NCBI GenBank assembly: GCA_025355585.1 | Contig: JANXZJ010000040.1 | Span: forward strand, 1 to 45,050 | DNA length: 45,050 nucleotides | Direction of reading: 5' to 3' | Source of the DNA: Mariniphaga sp. | GTDB taxonomy: Bacteria; Bacteroidota; Bacteroidia; Bacteroidales; Prolixibacteraceae | Shown here: positions 7,473 to 15,677 of the stretch, piece after piece | Layout: each line of letters starts with the position of its first letter | How positions within the stretch are numbered: the stretch's first letter is position 1 | Notes under the pieces: model-generated | Told to the model about the DNA's origin: nothing | Seen by the model: the letters and a program-made list of their open reading frames with translations, nothing else | The model's database searches: none | Position numbers and translations under genes: made by a program

Positions 7473-9797
7473 ATGAGAAGAAAAACGAAAATTGGTATGG
7501 TGGCACTTTGTGCAACTCTTCTTTTGGGCTATGGGTGCAGTCCGAAATGGACAGAAAAAGACAACGGAACATTCAAACTGGTCAGCAATGAAGGTGGGCA
7601 AATATTGGGATATTCTTCAACTTCAGGAGTTAAGATACTTACAGTGGACCGCCTGGCATTTAAAGACCTGAATAAAAACGGAAAACTTGATGTTTACGAA
7701 GACTGGCGTTTGCCGGTTGATGAACGGGCCAAAGATCTCGCCGCCAAATTATCCGTTGAACAAATGGCCGGGTTGATGTTATACAGTGGTCATCAGGCAA
7801 TTCCTGCAGTCTCGGGTGGTCCTTTTGGAGGAACTTACAACTCAAAACCGTTTAAGGAAAGCGGAGCCCATTCAAGTGACCTTACCGATCAGCAAAAGAA
7901 ATTTTTAACCGAAGACAACCTTCGTCATGTGCTGATTACATCGGTTGAAAGCCCTGCGGTATCCGCTCAGTGGAACAACAATGCGCAGGCACTGGTCGAA
8001 GGAATTGGCTTTGGAATTCCAGCCAATAACAGTTCCGACCCGCGCCATGGCAGCGACTCGTATGCCGAGTTCAATGCCGGGGCCGGTGGTAAAATCTCCA
8101 TGTGGCCCGGAACTTTGGGTATTGCAGCTACTTTTGATCCATTAGTAATGAAACAGTTCGGAGAGATAGCCGCTACTGAATACCGCGCTTTGGGAATTGC
8201 AACTGCACTTTCGCCTCAGATTGATTTGGGCACCGAACCTCGTTGGAGCCGCTTCGACGGAACGATGGGTGAGGATCCAAACCTAACCACAGATATGGCA
8301 AGGGCCTATGTTGATGGTTTTCAGACATCGAAAGGAAACGAGGAAATATCTGGTGGCTGGGGTTATAAAAGTGTGAATGCGATGGTAAAACACTGGCCGG
8401 GTGGCGGACCTGAAGAAGGTGGCCGCGACGGACATTTCGGTTATGGTGAATATGCTGTTTATCCGGGCCATAATTTAAAAGATCACTTGAAACCATTTAC
8501 CGAAGGGGCATTCAAACTCGAAGGTGCCACCAAAATGGCCGCTGCCGTAATGCCTTATTATACAATTTCGTTTAATCAGGATACTGTGAACAAGGAAAAC
8601 GTTGGTAACAGCTACAACAAATACCTGATTACAGACTTGCTACGTGGCAAATACGGTTACGACGGTGTTGTTTGCACCGACTGGATGATCACCAAAAACG
8701 TGATGGCCATTGACCAGTTCCAGGGAAAATGCTGGGGCGTTGAAAAAATGACCGAAGCCGAACGTCACTTCAAAGCCATTGAGGCAGGCGTCGACCAGTT
8801 TGGCGGAAACAACGAAATGGGTCCGGTGATTGAAGCATATAAGATGGGTGTAGCAAAACACGACTCTGCCTTTATGCGTAAGCGTTTTGAGCAGTCGGCT
8901 GTCCGCTTGCTCCGTAACGTCTTCAGAGTCGGGCTGTTTGAGAACCCCTATCTTGATATAGCAGAGACAGCTAAAACAGTGGGAAATCCTGAATTTATGA
9001 AAGCCGGATACGATGCCCAATTGCGTTCGGTGGTGATGTTGAAAAATCAGCAAAAAACCTTGCCGTTGAAAAAACAGTTGAAAGTTTATATACCGAAAAA
9101 ATTTGTTCCTGGCGGACGAAACTGGTTTGGGGTGGAAACACCCGAGAGCTGGAAAGATGCTGTAAATCCGGAAGTTGCAATGAAGTATTTTCAGGTTGTA
9201 GAAAAACCGGAGGAAGCCGATTTTGCATTGGTTTGCATCGATAGTCCGAAAAGTGGGGTTGGCTATTCACAGGAAGATGTAAAAATAAAAGGAAATGGCT
9301 ATGTGCCAATCAGTTTACAATACGGCTCTTATAAAGCTGACTTTGCCCGCGAAACAAGCATTGCAGGCGGAAGTCCGTTCGAAAGTTTTACTAACCGTTC
9401 CTACAAAGGGAAATCCATCGTAGCTTCGAATATTCAGGACATGAAAGCAGTTGTCGAAACCAAAGCCAAAATGGGTGCAAAGCCAGTAATTGTGGTCCTT
9501 AAAGTTTCGAATCCAATGATCTTTACAGAAATTGAAAAAAGTGCCAGTGCGATACTGGTCCACATGGGTGTTCAGGACCAGGCCATCATGGATATCCTGA
9601 CAGGAGCATCTGAACCTTCAGGTTTGTTACCATTCCAGATGCCCGCTGATATGAAAACCGTTGAGGAACAATTTGAAGATGTTCCTCACGATATGAAATG
9701 CTATTTTGATGTTGAAGGAAACACCTACGATTTTGCCTTTGGGTTAAACTGGCAGGGAGTGATTAAAGATGTAAGAGTTGCTAAATACAAAAAGTAA
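7473..9797 (+). CDS. GH3 glycoside hydrolase, lipoprotein
   Basis: 774 residues with an SPII signal: lipobox LGYGC, acylated Cys22, followed by SPKW. The GH3 N-domain is clear: RHGSDSYAEFNAG, GTEPRWSRFDGTMGEDP, KHWPGGGPEEGGRDGH, and the nucleophile region GYDGVVCTDW with Asp403. The C-domain is recognisable (SVVMLKNQQKTLPL) but lacks the AGEGxDR acid/base loop seen in the upstream GH3; in its place is IDSPKSGVGYSQED and a further NGYVPISLQYG block. No fibronectin-like tail is obvious. It is predicted to be a membrane-anchored exo-beta-glycosidase; whether it favours glucosides or xylosides is open. The next GH3 starts 14 bp downstream, so the two are translated from one mRNA. Confidence 0.9.
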   Translation: MRRKTKIGMVALCATLLLGYGCSPKWTEKDNGTFKLVSNEGGQILGYSSTSGVKILTVDRLAFKDLNKNGKLDVYEDWRLPVDERAKDLAAKLSVEQMAGLMLYSGHQAIPAVSGGPFGGTYNSKPFKESGAHSSDLTDQQKKFLTEDNLRHVLITSVESPAVSAQWNNNAQALVEGIGFGIPANNSSDPRHGSDSYAEFNAGAGGKISMWPGTLGIAATFDPLVMKQFGEIAATEYRALGIATALSPQIDLGTEPRWSRFDGTMGEDPNLTTDMARAYVDGFQTSKGNEEISGGWGYKSVNAMVKHWPGGGPEEGGRDGHFGYGEYAVYPGHNLKDHLKPFTEGAFKLEGATKMAAAVMPYYTISFNQDTVNKENVGNSYNKYLITDLLRGKYGYDGVVCTDWMITKNVMAIDQFQGKCWGVEKMTEAERHFKAIEAGVDQFGGNNEMGPVIEAYKMGVAKHDSAFMRKRFEQSAVRLLRNVFRVGLFENPYLDIAETAKTVGNPEFMKAGYDAQLRSVVMLKNQQKTLPLKKQLKVYIPKKFVPGGRNWFGVETPESWKDAVNPEVAMKYFQVVEKPEEADFALVCIDSPKSGVGYSQEDVKIKGNGYVPISLQYGSYKADFARETSIAGGSPFESFTNRSYKGKSIVASNIQDMKAVVETKAKMGAKPVIVVLKVSNPMIFTEIEKSASAILVHMGVQDQAIMDILTGASEPSGLLPFQMPADMKTVEEQFEDVPHDMKCYFDVEGNTYDFAFGLNWQGVIKDVRVAKYKK

Positions 9798-9811
9798 TAA
9801 AACCTGAAAAG

Positions 9812-12079
9812 ATGAGAAAATTACAACTATTATTCATCTCATTATTAGCCGTTTGTTCGATCTACGGACAAAATGCCAAAATGGATGCGTTTGTTAACAA
9901 TCTGATGGGAAAGATGACCCTCGAAGAAAAACTGGGTCAACTTAACCTTTCCTCCGGCAATATAGGCGCCGTACTTGGAGGTAGCGAAGGGATGGAGGAT
10001 TTGATCCGCAAAGGACAAATCGGTGCAACAGGTGGATATACTCCGGAAGCGGTCAGAAAGGTTCAAATTGCGGCTCAGCAATCGCGACTGAAAATCCCTG
10101 TCCTTATCGGAGTTGATGTAATCCATGGTTACAAAACTGCTTTTCCGATACCATTGGGACTCGCATGTACCTGGGATTTAGGAATGATCGAAAAAAGCGC
10201 CCGTATCGCTGCAATTGAGGCAAGTGCCAGCGGTATCTGCTGGACTTACTCACCCATGGTTGATATTGCCCGCGATCCTCGCTGGGGACGAGTTGCCGAA
10301 GGTGCAGGAGAAGATCCATGGTGGGGAGCACAGGTTGCAAAAGCAATGGTGCATGGCTATCAAGGCGACGACCTTTCGAAAGACAATACGATCATGGCAT
10401 GTGTCAAACATTTCGCACTTTATGGTGCTGCCGAGGCTGGTCGTGATTACAATACTGTTGATATGAGCCGTTTGGCCATGTATCAGGACTATTTACCACC
10501 GTACAAAGCCGCATTTGATGCCGGTGCTGGCAGCGCAATGTCTTCATTCAATGTTATTGACGGTGTTCCGGCCACTGGCAACAAATGGTTATTGACCGAT
10601 TTGCTTCGGAAACAATGGGGCTTCAAGGGATTTGTAGTGACCGATTATACGGCCATCAACGAAATGTCAGCACACGGAATTGGTGATCTGCAAGCTGTTT
10701 CTGCCCTTGCTCTTAAGGCTGGGACAGATATGGATATGCAAGGTCTTGGTTATATCACAACACTGAAAAAATCGCTTGCAGAAGGTAAAGTTACAATTGC
10801 CGATATAAACACTTCGTGTCGCAGGATTCTTGAAGCGAAATATAAACTGGGATTATTTGACGATGCTTTCAGGTACCTGAAGGAGGATCGGTTTAAAAAT
10901 GAGATACTAACAAAGGAGAATATTCAGTTCGCACGCGAAATTGCGGCACGATCATTTGTTCTGCTGAAAAACAGCAATCAAATACTCCCTCTTAAAAAAT
11001 CAGGGAAAATTGCAGTTGTTGGTCCTCTGGCCGATAACAAAGCCGATCTGTTAGGATGTTGGTCAACAGGTGATCAGAATAAAGTAGTTTCTGTTGTACA
11101 AGGAATACGCAATGCAGTGGCATCAGGAACCGAGGTTGTTTATGCCAAAGGAGCCAATATCACCGACGATCCGTATCTGAAAGAACGGATAAAAAACCCT
11201 TTTGCTGCTTATATGGGTATTAAAGAAGAGGTTGAACCCCGGACATCGGCTGAATTATTGACTGAGGCAATTGAAGTTGCCAAAACGGCTGATGTCGTTG
11301 TGGTTGTTTTAGGCGAATCATCCAGCATGTCAGGCGAAGCTGCAAGCCGTTCGGAAATTGGAATTCCGGAAAGTCAGGAAAACCTGTTAAAAGCTTTGGT
11401 TGCAACAGGAAAACCTGTTGTGCTTGTGCTTGTTAATGGTCGTCCGTTAACCCTTAACTGGGAAAACGAACATGTGAACGCACTATTAGAGGCATGGGCT
11501 CCCGGGATAGAAGGAGGAAACGCGATCGCAGACGTATTGTTTGGTGATTATAATCCCTCGGGAAAAATAACCATGACATTTCCACGAAGTGTGGGCCAGA
11601 TTCCGATTTACTACAATCACAGGAATACCGGACGTCCAATGGATCAAAAAAACAAGTTCACTTCGAAATACCTTGATATTCCAAACGAACCGCTTTTCCC
11701 GTTCGGTTACGGACTGAGTTTCACAACTTTTGGGTATAGCGATATCAGCTTAAGCAAGAACACTTTAAAAGGAAACGAAACGCTTACTGCTAAAGTCACC
11801 GTTACAAATACTGGCAAATTTGCGGGCGAAGAAGTGGTACAATTATATATTTCGGATCCCGTTGCGAGTGTCGCAAGGGCAGTTAAAGAATTAAAAGGCT
11901 TTGAGAAAATTCGTTTAAATCCGGGAGAATCAAAAGAAGTGAAATTTGCAATTACTCCCGAAGCACTGAAATTTTTCAACAGTGAACTAAAATACGATTG
12001 GGAGCCGGGAGAATTTGTTATTCAGGTTGGCACAAATTCCCAGGACTTAAAACAAGCAAAATGTAGCTGGGTCAAATAA
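9812..12079 (+). CDS. bglX: Periplasmic beta-glucosidase, GH3, BglX-like
   Basis: 755 residues, the usual length of BglX. The signal peptide ends CSIYGQ. Motifs: GVDVIHGYKTAFPIPLG, DIARDPRWGRVAEGAGEDP, KHFALYGAAEAGRDYNTVD, and the nucleophile Asp278 in GFVVTDYTAINE. The C-domain block VVVLGESSSMSGEAASRSE is typical of BglX and contains its acid/base region. A fibronectin-III-like domain (VTVTNTGKFAGEEVVQLYI) ends the protein. It hydrolyses terminal beta-glucose from cello-, laminari- or gentio-oligosaccharides in the periplasm. It follows another GH3 by 14 bp and is followed by a hairpin terminator. Three GH3 enzymes of different subtypes in one cluster suggest division of labour among linkages. 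Confidence 0.93.
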   Translation: MRKLQLLFISLLAVCSIYGQNAKMDAFVNNLMGKMTLEEKLGQLNLSSGNIGAVLGGSEGMEDLIRKGQIGATGGYTPEAVRKVQIAAQQSRLKIPVLIGVDVIHGYKTAFPIPLGLACTWDLGMIEKSARIAAIEASASGICWTYSPMVDIARDPRWGRVAEGAGEDPWWGAQVAKAMVHGYQGDDLSKDNTIMACVKHFALYGAAEAGRDYNTVDMSRLAMYQDYLPPYKAAFDAGAGSAMSSFNVIDGVPATGNKWLLTDLLRKQWGFKGFVVTDYTAINEMSAHGIGDLQAVSALALKAGTDMDMQGLGYITTLKKSLAEGKVTIADINTSCRRILEAKYKLGLFDDAFRYLKEDRFKNEILTKENIQFAREIAARSFVLLKNSNQILPLKKSGKIAVVGPLADNKADLLGCWSTGDQNKVVSVVQGIRNAVASGTEVVYAKGANITDDPYLKERIKNPFAAYMGIKEEVEPRTSAELLTEAIEVAKTADVVVVVLGESSSMSGEAASRSEIGIPESQENLLKALVATGKPVVLVLVNGRPLTLNWENEHVNALLEAWAPGIEGGNAIADVLFGDYNPSGKITMTFPRSVGQIPIYYNHRNTGRPMDQKNKFTSKYLDIPNEPLFPFGYGLSFTTFGYSDISLSKNTLKGNETLTAKVTVTNTGKFAGEEVVQLYISDPVASVARAVKELKGFEKIRLNPGESKEVKFAITPEALKFFNSELKYDWEPGEFVIQVGTNSQDLKQAKCSWVK

Positions 12080-12100
12080 ATCATCCGGATCACTTAAATT

Positions 12101-12147
12101 TGCCCAAAGCTTTGAAGACTTTTACTTTCAGGGTTTTGGGCATTTTT
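12101..12147 (+). terminator. Rho-independent terminator after the BglX-like gene
   Basis: Perfect 8-bp inverted repeat TGCCCAAA (12101-12108) and TTTGGGCA (12135-12142), followed at once by five T. It lies 22 bp after the stop codon. The remaining ~215 bp up to the next ATG is AT-rich and should hold the promoter of the next unit; I see no convincing promoter consensus in it. Confidence 0.65.
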
Positions 12148-12363
12148 ATTGAATTGACATACTCTTCCTGGTTATAATATTGAGTAATTTTACATACACG
12201 GCAAGCTTTCAGACTTTACATTTGATAATAAAGGTTATATTTACCTACCCAAATAAACTAAAAAATCAGACGAATGACCAGATTTACGATACTTAAATAC
12301 TAATCCATTCTTCTGAAATACACAAAATTACAATGATAAAACAATGATTTAATTGAATATGCT

Positions 12364-14301
12364 ATGAAGAAAAAAATATGCTTCTTCGGTTTATGGACAA
12401 TTGCTGTATTAATTGTATTGTCTGTTGCACAATGCAATGCTCAAAAACCTGTCAAGATACAGTTTGACAGCAATAAAGAGGTTTCGGGTCAAAAATTTGC
12501 AATCAAAGATATTTCGCCAGGACTTCCCTCTAACTGGGATAAGTATAACTTTGTAGTTCTGGAATTTAAATCGACAACTCCGCAGCGTTTCCAGGTTGGT
12601 TTTACAACTGAAACCGGCTACAACGAACTAAGGGTGATGAGCTACACCGCAAATGGCTGGAACAAACTTGCAATACCTTTAAAGTTTTTCAGGGAATTGC
12701 CAGGTGCAGCGCTCGATCTCGCAGCGACTTACAATCAGGCCCGATACACCGGATGGATCAATCTTGGAGGGAAGCGTGGTCCACTTAGAGGCGTGGATAC
12801 AATCGGCATCCGAATGAATGCGCCAATAAACAACCCGGTTATAGAATTGCGTTCAATCGCACTTTCCGTCGAAGATCCTGGTGACCAATACATTGGGGAA
12901 ATTCAGGTTGTCGATGAATTTGGGCAATGGAACCTGGGCGATTTTGAAGGAAAAATCAAATCAGAAACCCAACTTAAAAAAGAGTGGGCTGCTGAAGAGA
13001 ATGAAGAAGTTACGACAAAACCCTATAACTACTCGAAGTTTGGTGGTTACCTCAGTTCAAAAGTCAAAGCAACCGGGTTCTTTCGGACTGAAAAAATTGA
13101 TGACCGTTGGTGGTTTGTGGATCCTGAAGGTTACCTTTTTCTATCAGTTGGTGTTGATTGTGTGAATCCCGGAGGTGGTGGTAATGCCATCAATATTGAC
13201 AAACGGAGAAACTTATACAAGGAATTACCTCCCGCAGGAATAGGATCAAATCCTGAAAGGCCTAATTCTGCATCATTCGGTACCTGGAATCTTTTCCGCA
13301 GGTATGGCAATGAATATCCCGCCAAATCCAAATCAATGATTATTAAACGCATGGATAAGTGGGGACTAAATACAATTGCCAACTGGTCGAGTCCTGAAGT
13401 GACCAAACTGAACCAGAAAGCATTTATGATGCAGCTACATGGAGTTGGCATTGAAAATGGTGTGATGGGTTTGCCCGATGTTTATGCGCCTGAATTTGCA
13501 TCCAAAATTGATGCCGCCTGCAAAGCTTTTGTCGAACCTTACAAGGAAAATCCCTGGGTAATTGGTTATTTTACGGGCAACGAACCATCGTGGCTGGAGC
13601 AGGAAGAACGGCTTTGCGGACTGATCCTCGACGGTACCGACAAACCCATCAAAAGCGAATTAAAAAAATACCTGGCTGCAGGGGACACTCCCGAACGAAG
13701 AAAGCAATTTATTTACAATACTTTCCGAATCTTTCTCAAAACGGTGGATGCCGCGGTAAAACGAGTTGACCCTAATCACCTGAATCTTGGAATGCGTTTC
13801 GGTCATGTTCCAGGTAAGGAAATACTGGATATTTGCAAGGATGTTTTTGATGTATTCAGCTTTAATTGTTATGATTTGTATCCTAAAAAAGAATTTATGG
13901 ATCAGATACTTGCCGGAACCGGATTGCCAATGATCATCGGGGAATATCATTTTGGAACTGTTGATCGCGGAATGGCACAGTCGTTATGGCAGGTAAATTC
14001 GCAGAAAGAACGGGGTGTCGCCTACAGGTATTATACCGAGCGGGCTTATTCGCATCCCGGATTGATCGGAACCGCGTATTTCCAATGGTCCGACCAGGAT
14101 TTAACCGGACGGCGTGATGGGGAAAACTACAACTGCGGATTGGTTGACGTCACGGATCGGCCATATAAGTATCAGGTGGAGGCCATGATGGAAACGGCAA
14201 AGCGTTTAAATGATATTCATATGGGAAAGACAAAACCGATTGATCAGGCGCCTTTTAAAGCCCGCGGACATGGTACAATCCCCGATTTATGGAATAAATA
14301 A
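12364..14301 (+). CDS. Clan GH-A glycoside hydrolase, agarase/GH50-like, with N-terminal beta-sandwich domain
   Basis: 645 residues with a Sec signal ending CNAQ. Residues about 30-170 look like a carbohydrate-binding beta-sandwich (VGFTTETGYNELRV, WINLGGKRG, VIELRSIAL). The catalytic region begins near RWWFVDPEGYLFLSVGVDC at 248-266, a block typical of agarase-like GH50 relatives. Two Glu sit where clan GH-A enzymes place the acid/base and nucleophile: YFTGNEPSW (Glu407) and IIGEYHFG (Glu527); SFNCYDLYP precedes the second. It opens a second transcription unit with the GH5 gene 12 bp downstream. The partners are beta-glucan-type enzymes rather than galactosidases, so true agar degradation is doubtful. 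The hydrolase call is firm, the family moderately so, the substrate unknown. Confidence 0.75.
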   Translation: MKKKICFFGLWTIAVLIVLSVAQCNAQKPVKIQFDSNKEVSGQKFAIKDISPGLPSNWDKYNFVVLEFKSTTPQRFQVGFTTETGYNELRVMSYTANGWNKLAIPLKFFRELPGAALDLAATYNQARYTGWINLGGKRGPLRGVDTIGIRMNAPINNPVIELRSIALSVEDPGDQYIGEIQVVDEFGQWNLGDFEGKIKSETQLKKEWAAEENEEVTTKPYNYSKFGGYLSSKVKATGFFRTEKIDDRWWFVDPEGYLFLSVGVDCVNPGGGGNAINIDKRRNLYKELPPAGIGSNPERPNSASFGTWNLFRRYGNEYPAKSKSMIIKRMDKWGLNTIANWSSPEVTKLNQKAFMMQLHGVGIENGVMGLPDVYAPEFASKIDAACKAFVEPYKENPWVIGYFTGNEPSWLEQEERLCGLILDGTDKPIKSELKKYLAAGDTPERRKQFIYNTFRIFLKTVDAAVKRVDPNHLNLGMRFGHVPGKEILDICKDVFDVFSFNCYDLYPKKEFMDQILAGTGLPMIIGEYHFGTVDRGMAQSLWQVNSQKERGVAYRYYTERAYSHPGLIGTAYFQWSDQDLTGRRDGENYNCGLVDVTDRPYKYQVEAMMETAKRLNDIHMGKTKPIDQAPFKARGHGTIPDLWNK

Positions 14302-14313
14302 TCGATTAAAAAT

Positions 14314-15567
14314 ATGAAGTATTTAGCTTATTCACTTATCGTTATCATCTGCCTTGTAAATGCCGGAACGGCTAATGCAAAAAAATCAAAGAAAGTTTCA
14401 CCCGCAAGTTTTATCCGCATTGACAGTCAGAATCTGATCGCTCCAGGCGGCGAAAAGTTTTTTATCAAAGGGACAAATCTTGGCAACTGGCTCAATCCTG
14501 AAGGTTACATGTTCCTTTTTAAGAAGACAAGTGCGCCACGGTTGATCGACCATGCTTTTAAGGAAATGGTTGGCCCCGATTTCACCAATGAATTCTGGAA
14601 GCTGTTCAAAGACAATTATGTAACCAGGGCCGATATCAATTATCTCAAAAAAACCGGAACGAATACGATTCGATTGCCTTTCCATTATAAACTCTTTACA
14701 GACGAGGATTACATGGGACTGCATTCTGAACAGGACGGTTTTCAGCGTACTGACAGCCTGATAAGCTGGTGCAAGGATGCCGGAATTTATATCATCCTCG
14801 ATATGCACGATGCACCAGGTGGTCAGACAGGGGATAATATCGATGACAGTTATGGTTACCCCTGGCTTTTTGAAAGCGCCGGGAGCCAGAAGTTATTCCT
14901 TGACATTTGGGCCAAAATAGCTGGCCGTTACAAAAACGAACCTGTAATTTTAGGCTATGACTTACTGAATGAGCCGATTGCACCTTATTTCGGTGATGAT
15001 ATGGCAAGACTGAATGCTGCCCTTGAACCGCTTTATAAAAAGGCAATTGCAGCCATACGGCAAGCAGACAAAAACCATGTCATTCTTCTCGGAGGGGCTC
15101 AGTGGGATGGGAATTTTGCCGTGTTTAGCGATTGGAAATTTGATGGCAAGATCATGTACACCTGCCATCGTTATGGTGGTGAGCCAACGGCCGACGCTAT
15201 CCGAAAAATTATTGACTTCAGAAATAAAACGAACCTCCCAATGTACATGGGTGAGATTGGGCATAACAAAGACGAATGGATCGCTTCTTTTTGCAAAACA
15301 ATGGAAGACAATAACATTGGCTATACCTTCTGGCCATACAAAAAAATGGGTGATTCCACTTCATTCGTTCATGTAAATACACCTGAAAACTGGGATAAGA
15401 TCATGGAATTTACTGAGAAACCACGGAGCAATTACAAAGACGTTCGTGAAGCTCGTCCCGACCAGGCGCTGGCGCGCAAAGCACTGCTTGATTACATCGA
15501 AAGTTGCAAATTCTCCAATTGCACCAAAAACGACAACTACATTAAGGCCTTGGGATTGAGGCCATGA
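14314..15567 (+). CDS. Exported GH5 family endo/exo-beta-glycanase
   Basis: 417 residues; signal peptide MKYLAYSL... cleaved near TANAK. The barrel starts with IKGTNLGNWLNPEGYMF, resembling the KGxNLGGWL start of exo-1,3-glucanase-like GH5 enzymes. NTIRLPFHY, ILDMHDAPGG and YDLLNEP follow; Glu220 is the predicted acid/base. YTCHRYGG supplies the active-site His/Tyr, and YMGEIGHN carries the nucleophile Glu314; FWPYKK is the usual aromatic end block. No extra binding module is present. It acts with the agarase-like enzyme 12 bp upstream and the GH30 about 110 bp downstream. Likely target is a beta-glucan (inferred from subfamily resemblance and from the GH3/GH30 partners). Confidence 0.88.
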   Translation: MKYLAYSLIVIICLVNAGTANAKKSKKVSPASFIRIDSQNLIAPGGEKFFIKGTNLGNWLNPEGYMFLFKKTSAPRLIDHAFKEMVGPDFTNEFWKLFKDNYVTRADINYLKKTGTNTIRLPFHYKLFTDEDYMGLHSEQDGFQRTDSLISWCKDAGIYIILDMHDAPGGQTGDNIDDSYGYPWLFESAGSQKLFLDIWAKIAGRYKNEPVILGYDLLNEPIAPYFGDDMARLNAALEPLYKKAIAAIRQADKNHVILLGGAQWDGNFAVFSDWKFDGKIMYTCHRYGGEPTADAIRKIIDFRNKTNLPMYMGEIGHNKDEWIASFCKTMEDNNIGYTFWPYKKMGDSTSFVHVNTPENWDKIMEFTEKPRSNYKDVREARPDQALARKALLDYIESCKFSNCTKNDNYIKALGLRP

Positions 15568-15623
15568 AATGCCAATAAAACGCAAATGAAAGCATTAAGA
15601 ATCTTAAGCAATTTGCTACCTTG

Positions 15624-15635
15624 CGGATTAATCCG
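15624..15635. promoter_or_regulatory. 12-bp perfect palindrome upstream of the GH30 gene
   Basis: CGGATTAATCCG is self-complementary over 12 bp. It lies in the 110-bp gap between the GH5 and GH30 genes, 43 bp before the GH30 start. It could be a dimeric regulator operator; no known consensus is matched. Confidence 0.3.
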
Positions 15636-15677
15636 GGTGCCGTCGGAACATACATCTGGTAATAAAATGAACACATT

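Noticed and set aside
12154-12178. TTGACA and TATAAT boxes, sigma-70-like
   Set aside because: Spacing is only 13 bp, and Bacteroidota housekeeping promoters use a different consensus; chance in AT-rich DNA.
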